64,000 bases of DNA from Haematobia irritans (Eukaryota; Arthropoda; Insecta; Diptera; Muscidae), in the NCBI RefSeq assembly GCF_050003625.1, contig NC_134397.1:154710691-154774690 (forward strand), given 5' to 3'. Below are positions 46,301 through 56,362 of this stretch, piece by piece. Both the position numbers and the translations under genes were made by a program. The notes beneath the pieces were generated by a model that ran no database searches, was not told where the DNA came from, and saw nothing but the letters and a program-made list of their open reading frames with translations. Within the stretch, counting starts at the first letter, position 1. Every line of letters begins with the position of its first letter.

Positions 46301-47128
46301 GCATGTAGCAACAGACACCACCCACCATAACTAACTAACCTAATGTATGTCAATCTATGATATCGTCACTATTTCTCTAGGTGCAATGACAAAAGCTAGA
46401 GACATAGAAAGTAAAGAAACTTTTCTTATGGCGTAGAAAAAAATATTTACATTCCCTTTCATTCGAGGGGAATAAAATCTCCCCACCCCAACCCCAATCA
46501 ATGCAATGTCTAACTCTTCTTTTCTTTTGCAGTATACTTTCGTTTTTATTTTCCTATTGTTTATTTTGGACTATTTGCTGACATACAATTTATTGCCCTT
46601 TTATGGGATTTGGTTTTGTTTGCTTTGGTCTTGGCAAAAAAATATATATTTGCACAAAAAAAAATCAATTTAACCCTATACTTTGTTGATTATGTTGGAA
46701 TTTGGCCACTGCTATTATGAATGAATGAAACCACGATTGTGAAAAAAAGCCATTTTCCAATATGCCTTAAGTATTTAGTACAAAACCATCTGATTTTAAG
46801 TGTCCCTTAAAAGAACCTTTTTTTGTGCCAAATTTGCGATAAAAACAAGCGCGGCGGGGGGTCAAAATCATAAAGGATACAAAATCAAAGAAAATTTACA
46901 TAGCATTTGTGTCTGAATCAGCATGATGGGGGCTATTCGACCCTATGGGAAATATTCTTTCCACCCCCGTGATTTAAACCTTTAGCAAGGCCTTATAATC
47001 CACACAAATGGGAGGTTATAACAATGTTATAACACAAGTATTAAATGTTATTGATAAATTATGATAACAAAGAAACGAAAGAAATCCAAAGAGGAGACAG
47101 ACAAGACAAATCCCACTTTATGCCTCAC
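46301..47128. other. Unique sequence next to orphan exon candidate
   Basis: Non-repetitive, slightly less AT-rich than average, with no exon recognised. (A)n and GGCGGGGGG near 46853. Confidence 0.45.
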
Positions 47129-47241
47129 TTATTGCGGCCAATACGGGAGTGTCGAAAAACCAGCCGGAGAATGTAGATAAAGGAGAACTTTGAATGGAGG
47201 AATTAAATCCACCAGGGGTGGTCAATTTCCCCATACCACTT
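47129..47241 (-). CDS. Candidate orphan coding exon (113 bp)
   Basis: Minus-strand segment with an acceptor AAACCCTACCAG (AG at 47243-47242) and a donor AATAA|GTGAGG (47129/47128). The frame reads SGMGKLTTPGGFNSSIQSSP then LSTFSGWFFDTPVLAAI, a natural-looking protein sequence. If unspliced it would end as ISEA then TAA at 47120-47118. Local GC is higher than both flanks. I do not recognise the family. It is on the same strand as, and upstream of, the 20474 exon, but it cannot splice into that exon's ATG frame because of the upstream TAA, so it would be another gene or an isoform skipping that exon. Confidence 0.35.
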
Positions 47242-47329
47242 CTGGTAGGGTTTCTATTGTGAACAATTTTATATATATACTTGATTTTAAAAAATTTGTA
47301 TAAAATTTTCACAATATTTGTTTAAAAAA

Positions 47330-49125
47330 TTAACAAAATTCTCTATAGAAATAAGAAAATTTTATTTCTGTAGAAAATTTTGTTAACAATTTTCTACAGA
47401 AATAAAATTTTGACGAAATTTTTTATGGAATTAAACTTTCGACAAATTTTCTATAGAAATAAAATGTTGACAAAATTTTCTAAAGAAATAAAAATTTGAC
47501 AAAATTTTCTATAGAAATAAAATTTTGAAAAAAATTTTGTATAGAAATGAAATTTTGACAAAAATTCCTATAGAATTAAAATTTTGGCAAAATTTCATAT
47601 AGAAATAAAATTTTGACAAAATTTCCTATAGAAATAAAATTTTTACAAAATTTTCTATAGACATACAATTTTGACAAAATTTTACATAGAAATAAAATTT
47701 TGAACAATTTTTTCTATAGAAATAAAATGTTGACAAAATTTTATATAGAAATAAAATTTTGACAAAATTTTATATAGAAATAAAATTTTAACAAAATTTT
47801 ATAGAGAAATTAAATTTGACATAATTTTATAGAGAAATAAAATTTAACAAAATTTTATATAGAAATAAAATTTTGAAAAAATTTTATATTGAAATAAAAT
47901 CTTGACAAAATGTTATATAGAAATAAAATTTTGACAAAATTTTATATAGAAATAAAATTTTGACAAAATTTTATATAGAAATAAAGTTTTGACAAAATTT
48001 TATATAGAAATAAAATTTTGACAAAATTTTGTGTAGAAATAAACTTTTGACAAAATTTTATATAGAACTAAAGTTTTGACGAAATTTTATATAGAAATAA
48101 AGTTTTAACAAAATTTTATATAGAAATAATATTTTCACAAAACTATCTATAGAAAAAAAATTGACAAATTTTCCTATAGAAATAAAATTTTGACAAAATT
48201 TCTGAGAGAAATAAAATTTTTACAAAATTTTCTATAGACATACAATTTTGACAAAATTTTACAAACCTATCTATAGAAATAAAATTTTGATAACATTTTA
48301 TATAGAAATGAAATGTTGACAAAATTTCCTATAGAAATAAAGTTTTGAAAAATTTTATAGAGAAATAAAATTTCGACAAAATTTTCTATAGAAATAAAGT
48401 TTTGACAAAATTTTATATAGAAATAAAATTTTGACAAAATTTTATATAGAAATAATGTTTTCACAAAACTATCTATAGAAAAAAAAATTGACAAAATTTC
48501 CTATAGAAATAAAATTTTGACAAAATTTCCTAATAAATAAAATTTTTAAATATCTATAAAAATATTTAACAGTTAAAAATCTATTTAAATATTTTAAAAA
48601 TATTTAATATTTAACATATTTAAATATCTATAGAAATAAAATTTTTACAAAATTTTATAGAGAACTAAAATGTTGACAAAATTTCCTATAGAAATAAAGT
48701 TTTGAAAAATTTTATATAGAAATAACATTTCGACAAAACTTCCTATAGAAATGCAATTTTAACAAAATTTCCTACAGAAATGAAATTTTGACAAAATTTT
48801 CTATAGAAATCTAAATTTTTGAAAATAAAAAACTTTTCTATTGAAATCTTAATTTTGACAAAACTTTCTATACAAATAAAATGTTGACAAAATTTTCTAT
48901 AGAAATAAAATTTTGACAAGAATTAAAATTTTGACAAATTTTCAATAGAAATAAAATTTTGAGAAAATTTTCTATAGAAATAAAATTTTGAGAAAATTTT
49001 CTATAGAATTAAAATTATGAGAAAATTTTCTATAGAATTAAAATTATGAGAAGATTTTCTATAGAAATTAAATTTTGAGAAAATTTTCTATAGAAATTAA
49101 ATTTTGACAACATTATCTATCAACG
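47330..49125 (-). repeat. 29-bp satellite array (A orientation)
   Basis: A-orientation monomers. The stretch 47740-48110 is homogenised for the TTTTATATAGAAATAAA variant, and two blocks near 48110-48200 and 48440-48520 share AACTATCTATAGAAAAAAAA, a local duplication. No end module is visible on either side. Confidence 0.9.
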
Positions 49126-50157
49126 ACCCAATTCCCCAGATTTTCAAAATCATATTATGCATGAAACCTCTAAGATTTCACCCCTCCAAAAACAACCAAA
49201 TTTTAATGTAGATGTTTTGTCATGTCTTTCGAAATTTCAAAGCAAAATTACTTTTGATTTACCCAGGCGATTACTTCACATACCCATCCCATCACCCTCT
49301 ATATAATTCGTGTTTAGGTAAAATGAAAATTTGCATAAAAACTTTCATGTAATCACAAAATAATACTCAATAGTCGTAATGACTGAAATATTTCGTTTGG
49401 CGTCAGTCCAATTTGAAGTTTCAAATGTTTGAAACTTTTAGTGGTTCGACGGTGGCAGTGGGTGCGATGGGCAAACGCTAAATATGTGGCTGCTTGTCGG
49501 TGTTCATGAATGAGAGCAGCGAAAGTATTCCAAACGCAAATTGCCCAAAAAAGCTGTCTGTATGTAGTTTAAAAGCTAATATTAATTAAGCGATTAAAAG
49601 ATGACTTTTGTTCCACACGAAGACGCCAAATTGCGAAGGAAATTCATTGGAAAAGGAAATGCCGAGCGGAATGGGTATTTACTTTTAATTAAATTGGGCA
49701 CCTAATGAATTAATCATTATTCACAGCTTCAAAAGTTACTGGATAATAAGAAAGAAATTCGTAAGAGATATTAATCACTAGAAAAATCATTCACCAGCTT
49801 ATTAATTTCACACTTGTTTTTAACTTTAAGAAGGCTTGCTGAAAGTCATCAGGATAAAAAGGTGAAAAACGACGAGATGATGAAAAAAACTTTGGTTTTG
49901 AGTACTTGATACTTAGATTCAATTAATCTCTATTTACTGATTTATTTCGTCTAGGGAAAAAACATTCATTACAGACTAATACTTAATAATAATTTATTTT
50001 TAACATATTCTTAAATTGATTAATATTTAAAGAAAATCCAACATCATAGAGCAATCTTATTCTATTACATTCTGTAAGAACTCTGGTGATGGGCTCATTG
50101 ATAGCGCAACTAGTTCTATGGTAAGGCACATGAAAAGCTTCAATACATATACATATG
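49126..50157. other. Unique island with homeodomain-type motif cluster
   Basis: Between two arrays and free of repeats. 49578-49735 is dense in TAAT/ATTA cores: ATATTAATTAAGCGATTA, TTTAATTAAATTG, CTAATGAATTAATCATTA. A 34-codon frame (49601-49705, MTFVPHEDAKLRRKFIGKGN...) overlaps but is no longer than chance allows. Possibly a conserved regulatory element. This is an inference from motif density only. Confidence 0.4.
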
Positions 50158-51262
50158 GATTTTGACAAAATTTTCGATAGAAATGAAATTTTGACAAAAT
50201 TTCCCATAGAAATGAAATTTTGACAAAATTTCCTATAGAAATGAAATTTTGACAAAATTTTCTATAGAAATGAAATTTTGACAAAATTTCCTATAGAAAT
50301 GAAATTTTGACAAAATTTCTTATAGAAATGAAATTTTGACCAAATTTCCTATAGACATAAAATATTGACAAAATTTCCTATAGAAATAAAATTTTGACAA
50401 AATTTTCTATAGAAATGAAATTTTGACAAAATTTCCTATAGAAATGAAATTTTGACAAAATTTCCTATAGAAATGAAATTTTGACAAAATTTCCTATAGA
50501 AATGAAATTTTGACAAAATTTCCTATAGAAATGAAATTTTGACAAAATTTCTTATAGAAATGAAATTTTGACAAAATTTCCTATAGAAATAAAATTTTGA
50601 CAAAATTTCCTATAGAAATTAAATTTTGACAAAATTTTCCTATAGAAATAAAATTTTGACAAAATTTCCTATAGAAATTAAATTTTGACAAAATTTCCCA
50701 TAGAAATTTTGACAAAATTTTCCTATAGAAATAAAATTTTGACAAAATTTTCTATAGAAATAAAATTTTGACAAAATTTTCTATAGAAATGAAATTTTGA
50801 CAAAATTTCCTATAGAAATGAAATTTTGACAAAATTTTCCATACAAATGAAATTTTAACAAAATTTCCCATACAAATGAAATTTTGGCAAAATTTCCTAT
50901 AGAAATAAAATTTTGACAAAATTTCATATAGAAATTAAATTTTGACTAAATTTCCTATAGAAATAAAATTTTGACAAAATTTCCTGTAGAAATGAAATTG
51001 TGATAGAAAATGTTGTCACAACTTTATTTCTATAGAAAATTTTGTCAAAATTTTATTTCTATAGAAAATTTTGTCAAAATTTTATTTCAATAGAAAATTT
51101 TGTAAAAATTTTATTTCTATAGAAAATTTTGACAAAATTTTATTTCTATCGAAAATTTTGTAAAAATTTTATTTCTATAGTAAAATTTGTCAAAATGTTA
51201 TTTCTATAGAGGATTTTATCAAAATTTTATTTCTATAGAAAATTCTGTCAAAACTTTATTAT

Positions 51263-51545
51263 TTCGGCATAAGCCGGCTATCATGTAAAACCTTTTTTCT
51301 GAAGGTTCAAGTGTGGTTTACTTTTAGGTTTAGTGAACTGCCTGAATTTATTTTGATAATTGGTTGATAGTTTTGCTGCAAGTAGAGGATGCTAATGAGA
51401 AATGTGGTAATTCCGAAACGTGCGTCCATCCAACCATCTTGCAGTCTATAGGGCTTTGCCCAAATAAATTTGACAAACATTATTTTCCTCTGTTGGTTAA
51501 GCTACACTTGTAGTTGTTTTAAGCTGAAATCAAAAAACAACAACA
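51263..51545 (+). mobile_element. Retrozyme unit, 5'-truncated single copy
   Basis: The sequence from CGGCATAAGCCGGCTATC to GCTGAAATCAAAAAACAACA matches the 438-bp units at 61926-63633. It is flanked by AAAACTTTATT (left) and AAAATTTTATT (right), an 11-bp target duplication with one mismatch in satellite sequence. It ends with an (AAC)n-like tail. Truncated at the 5' side, as in target-primed insertion. Confidence 0.82.
51376..51444 (+). ncRNA. Hammerhead ribozyme, decayed
   Basis: Same layout as the intact copies, but the core reads CTAATGA in place of CTGATGA (essential G5 changed to A at 51394), and stem II has lost a pair (GAAAT against ATTCC). The outer stem CTGCAAG/CTTGCAG and the GAAA core remain. 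Expected to be inactive. Confidence 0.85.
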
Positions 51546-52744
51546 AAATTTTATTTCTATAGAAAATTTTGTAAAAATTAAATTTCTATAGAAAAATTTT
51601 TCAAAATTTTATTTCTATAGAGAAGTTTGTCAAAACTTTATTTTTATAGAACATCTTGTTAAAATTTTATTTCTATAGAAAATTTTGTCAAAATTTTATT
51701 TCTATAGAAAAATTTGTCAAAATTTTATTTCTATAGAAAAATTTGTCAAAATTTTATTTCTATATTAAATTTTACACAAAAATTTTGTTAAAATTATATT
51801 TTTTATAAAAAATTTTGTAAAAATTAAATTTCTAAAGAAAAATTTTTCAAAATTTTATTTCCATAGAGAATTTTGTAAAAACTTTATTTTTATAAAACAT
51901 TTTGTTAAAATTTTATTTCTATAGAAAATTTTGTCAAAATTTTATTGCTGTAGAAAAATTTGTCAAAATTTTATTTCTATATTAAATTTTAGCAAAAATT
52001 TTGTTAAAATTTTATTTGTATAGAAAATTTTGTCAAAACTTTATTTCTATACAGAATTTTGTCAAAATTTTGTTAAAACTTTATTTGTATAGAAAATTTT
52101 GTTAAAATTTTATTTCTATAGAAAATTTTGTCAAAATTTTATTTCTGTAGAGAATTTTGTCAAAACTTTATTTCTTGTATTTCTATAGAAAAATTTGTTA
52201 AAATTTTATTTGTATAGAAAATTTTGTTAAAATTTTATTTCTATAGAAAATTTTGTAAAAATTTTATTTCTGTAGAGAATTTTGTCAAAACTTTATTTCT
52301 ATAGAAAATTTTGTCAAAATTTTATTTCGAAAGAAAATTTTGTAAAAATTTTATTTCTATAGAAAATTTTGTCAAAATTTAATTTTTATAGAAAATTTTG
52401 TCAAAATTTTATTTCTATAGAAAATTTTGTAAAAATTTTATTTCTATAGAAAAATTTTTAGAAATTGTATTTATATATACAATTTTGTCAAAATTTTATT
52501 TCTATAGAGAATTTTGTCAAAACTTTATTTCTATAGAAATTTTTTTTTAAATTTTATTTTTATAGAAAATTTTGTCAACATTTTGTTTTGTCAAATTGTA
52601 TTTCTATAAAAAAAATTCTCAAAAAAAATTTTTTTGGAGAGGAATATTATGCAAAATCTACCGAAACATAAAGAATTCTACCAATCTACCAAAGAGTAAA
52701 AAATCTAACATTTTTGGTAGAATATTAATCAGCTGTGGCAACCG

Positions 52745-52980
52745 TGGAATATGATCACCTCAAACATGTTTTAAGAGCAAAATGTTATTTTTGGATGGTG
52801 ACCATGTAATATGGTTTTCGCAACCATGTTATTTTCTCGGAAATCATTTATCTGATTTCGGCAAGTAGGTTATATATGACGAGAAAATAACATTTTAGTA
52901 ACAAACATGTTACATGGTCACCATACAAAAATAACATTTTGCTCTTGAAACATGTTTGAGGTGATCATATTCCCTCTCTG
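52745..52980 (-). mobile_element. Foldback MITE, second copy (reverse)
   Basis: GGAATATGATCACCTCAAAC at the left is mirrored at the right by GAGGTGATCATATTCC then CTCTCTG. The asymmetric middle (GACGAGAAAATAAC) is inverted relative to the 40520 copy. The left tip is missing where it meets the satellite transposon end at 52743. Confidence 0.85.
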
Positions 52981-53200
52981 CATGTGCATTCCTTGATGGT
53001 AAGCCTTTGTTACCAAGCATTACATATAGCAGATATAATCAGTAATCAGTTTTTAACCTCACATAAATAAAGCATAAAGATTTACTAAATTTGTGTCTCC
53101 CACAAAATAGTTCAGAATTTCCTAAAGTTTGTAAACAGTTTCAAATAATGGATCCATCTTTAACTTCGTATGGCACTAAAGACATCTTTGCTATTATTAA

Positions 53201-53709
53201 CCCTTTCACTACCGAAATAAACCTACTGTTAAAAACTTTAATTTTTCTTCTGTTTTTACTTATACTAATATCATGTTGAACAAATATTGTCATTTTGAGA
53301 ATCTATCTCAAATACTTCAGAGCTATATGAGCTTGTTCTGAAAACTTGAATCTTGAATTGTGACCAAATGGCCTTAAGAAAATAAGCGCTATTTGGCCTG
53401 TAATATCTTTGTGAGAAAAAATACAAAAAAGAAGCCGAAAAAGTATCAGCTATAGTTTTTTATAAATGTCCATTTACTAGAAACATACAGCAGAATAATT
53501 GTCTCAAATTGTCGTATTTTTCCTTTATTGCTTAAGAAGTTTACAAAATTGTATTTTAATGCTCACCAATATGGACAATTTTAATAGCTTATTTAGATTA
53601 AAGCCTCTACTTTAAAATAACATCTCGAAATAAATCGAAACTAAGTGGGAAAATAGAATATGGTGTCTTTTTCGAATGTCCTTCTAAGTGGACATCGGTA
53701 GTGAAAGGG
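53201..53709. mobile_element. piggyBac-like MITE with TTAA duplication
   Basis: CCCTTTCACTACCGA at the left and TCGGTAGTGAAAGGG at the right are exact inverted ends. Both are flanked by TTAA (53197-53200, 53710-53713). TTAA target sites and CCCTT-type tips are the signature of the piggyBac superfamily. 509 bp, no transposase. Confidence 0.93.
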
Positions 53710-53713
53710 TTAA

Positions 53714-54945
53714 TTCCAATTTTTCCATTCAAACTACTAAATTTTCTTTAACAAATGAAAAAAATAATTATGTCTAATAACTTTTCTTGAATTTGTCGAA
53801 AAATATTTAGTTATTTTTGTGAAATCGGCGTGACATCTGCGTTTGTTATTTCTATAGAAATTTTAGTTAAAATTTTCTAAAATTAACCAAAATTTTAGTT
53901 AAAATTTTCTAAAATTAACCAAAATTTCCTTTCTTGGTGGGTTCAGGGTTTCGATTAAGTCTACCTATCACGTTGTATCTATCAAAGCTTTGTAAGTAAT
54001 TTTGCAGTTTATTCTTTCATCTATCTTAGTTTATTCGAAACGATTCAGAAAAAAAGACAGAATTGAAAGAAAACACGATGTGTCGCTTGCACTTAAACTC
54101 AATTGGTGTTTCCGTTTCTTATATAGTTTTAAGCAGAATAAACTAAGTAATAATCATTCGTTGATTTAGCATCCGCAAGTTCATTCATTTCACAGTTCTC
54201 TTCTTCATATATTGGAGGCATCATAATAAGAAAATCGTACACCCACCTTGGGCTCTCTTACATAGCGGGCTTAGTGAGGACTTATGTTAAATCTCCTTTG
54301 TTTGTGTGTATGTATGTATGCTTTATAAGATTTTGCGGATGATAACAGTTCATCTATTTAAACTGACATAAGCAATAAAGCTTGTACGATGACAATAACA
54401 TTTACAACAACAATAACTTTTGAGCGAAACAAAAAAACACCCAAATGAGAAACGAACAACAACGACTTGTAGTACGACGAGCAATGTAATGTAAATGTAG
54501 TTGCCAGTCTATGTAAAAGCCAGCTCAATGTGTCAAACATCTACACAGACAAATATTTGGATAAAGCAACCAGCTAACCGAAAGTAATGACTTCAAACCA
54601 CATTCGACCCCCACCGAAGAACAGAGCACGAACAACGTAAGTACGTGGACTTAAATTGTATTTTGCATAAGACTTAGCATTCGTTGAATTATCTGCACAC
54701 GGCAATTTTCACTCGATTTCATTTTGTGCTTACACTGTATGAATATTTGTTGTTATACTATAGCATTGTAATGTCGTGTATTTCGATGTTGAGGTGTAAT
54801 AGTGTAGATCGATTAGAAGGAGAAAATATGCCATTAGGTCATATTAAAGTCATTCGTCCCGGATAGAGTGGTCAAAATCGGTGGATGAATACCATAAAAA
54901 TCCCATTTTGTGTGGCCGGGTAGAAACGATGTCTTCACAACACGG
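53714..54945. other. Unique sequence
   Basis: Includes a small direct duplication at 53870-53930 (TTTTAGTTAAAATTTTCTAA twice). The rest is non-repetitive with no recognised gene. Confidence 0.45.
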
Positions 54946-55370
54946 AAAGCCACCGTGTTACAATGATTTGCATGTCCGCCTTGTATACAAAGGGTCGTCG
55001 GTTCAATCCCAAATTTCAACCTAAAGTTTTCAGCGGTTGTTTGTCCCCCCTCTCTCAGTAATGTTGGTGTCATTTCTGAGTGTATCAAACTTTTTCCAAA
55101 ATGGTTTCATCATAATGTGAAACGCAGTTCGGACCAGAGAATGAAGCCGCCGAGTCGCACCGCTGATTTCAGTCGCCGCCGACCATTTTTTGCCAGTCGA
55201 CGCCGCCGTCGGATATGTATGTCGACTCATCTCAATTCAAATGAGTCGGCCGACAAAAATGGGTCGGCTTCTCTAGTTCGGACTCGGCTTTAAGATGGAG
55301 GTCCCTTGTCAGTGAGCTTAACATAGAATCGGGCAGTATTCATTAACAAAAACGAGATGTCCATCACTTA
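54946..55370 (+). mobile_element. Diverged SINE carrying a MITE
   Basis: Head AAGCCACCGTGTTACAATGA, B box TCGGTTCAATCCC, body AGTAATGTTGGTGTCATTTC. The body is interrupted at 55134-55274 and resumes CTCGGCTTTAAGATGGAGGT. More diverged than the other SINE copies. Confidence 0.85.
55134..55274. mobile_element. hAT-like MITE, 141 bp, with exact 8-bp duplication
   Basis: Flanked on both sides by AGTTCGGA (55126-55133 and 55275-55282). Other SINE copies read GTTCGGACTCGGCT without a break, so the empty site is known. Tips: AGAGAATGAAGCCG at the left, CGGCTTCTCT at the right, with a GC-rich interior (GCCGCCGACC, GACGCCGCCGTCGG) quite unlike the surroundings. Confidence 0.9.
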
Positions 55371-55394
55371 CAAAAAAGTGCAACGTAATTATTA

Positions 55395-55995
55395 ACTGAA
55401 AACTGGTAAGTATGGGCGGAAAGTTCAGTCAGGTCGAATCTTATGTACCCTCCAAAATGGTTTACGCACAAAGTTCTACTAAAGGCTGTCATCCACAATT
55501 GCGTTGTGGCAATTGATGAAATTTTCTCCTCCAGAAGGCTCAAGAAGTTAATTCTTGGGATCGGTTTATATGAGGTCTATATGTTATATAAGTTAACACC
55601 ACCGAACCATTCACTGATAAAGCCACAGCTATTCCCACAGGCAGTTCGCTCTGCTACATTCTGTCTGCAACCTTCAGCTCGCGAAACATATTCACCACCA
55701 GCTGCGGAATACCACAATGATAGCTATGCAGAATTAGCATTTTCACGAGTGGCCTGATATGGTCATGGCTGAACCAGACAGTTAAGAGGAATGGGTTTAG
55801 CTTTAAGTTCAGATCAGATCAGTTTCTAAACAAAAGTCAAACAATAATGTGCATAGCTCCACTGGAAGAGTAAAACCCCGTATTTTATTAAACTATACTT
55901 ATATATTTATATATCGATATGGACCAAATTTTTCTTCAAATGGATCGAATGAAATTGACTCTTGCAAGACGTTCCACAAGCGAAATCTGCGTATC
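55395..55995 (+). repeat. 153-bp-family fragments with unidentified middle
   Basis: 55395-55590 resembles the 5' end of the 31253 element (AGTATGGGCGGAAAGTTCAG, TACCCTCC, TCATCCACAATTGCG). 55905-55990 resembles a module (ATCGATATGGACC, CAAATCTGCG-like). The 280 bp between (CTATTCCCACAGGCAGTTCG...) are not recognised and may be an insertion. Confidence 0.5.
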
Positions 55996-56005
55996 TACCC
56001 AGTAA

Positions 56006-56362
56006 AAAAAGCGTCGCCAAACAAGTAGTGAAAATGTTCCTTTTGGATCCGGAAGTAGTGCAAAATTGGCGCAGAAGCGATGAATTTAACACGGGCTTGT
56101 AATAGGACGGATGGCCACCATTTCAACAGCCGTTGCACTGAATTTGCATGACTTCTTACTTTGTGATTCAAATTCAGTGTTTTGGATGTAAATTAAAAAA
56201 TGTTGTCATATTTAGAAAAATAAATAATTTTTATATAATTTTTTATGATTTTTAATGCATTTTAATGCTTTTCCGAAACGTTTGAATTATAATATTTTTA
56301 AAAATTCGCAATATTTCTTGAATGGCTTTAGAATTTTTTTCGACAAAATTTCAATAATTTGT
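56006..56362 (+). repeat. CCCAGTAAAAAAA-ended fragment
   Basis: ACCCAGTAAAAAAAGCG, then GGATCCGGAAGTAGTGCAAA and GGGCTTGTAATAGGACGGA, parallel to 17813-17925. The right end is lost at the element starting 56363. Confidence 0.55.

Larger units (their letters stand above)
50158..52743. mobile_element. Satellite transposon with orientation flip and retrozyme insert
   Basis: A-orientation array 50158-51000, flip near 51001, T-orientation array to 51262, hammerhead-unit insert 51263-51545, T-orientation array 51546-52615, then the 3' module ending GCTGTGGCAACC at 52743. The monomers in 50158-50700 are almost identical (TTTTGACAAAATTTCC variant), showing recent amplification. A marker monomer with CTTATAG recurs at 50319 and 50551, 232 bp (8 x 29) apart. 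Confidence 0.85.

Noticed and set aside
49601..49705. 34-codon small ORF (MTFVPHEDAKLRRKFIGKGN...)
   Set aside because: Length is within chance expectation. No homologue recognised and no splice context. Noted only within the motif island.
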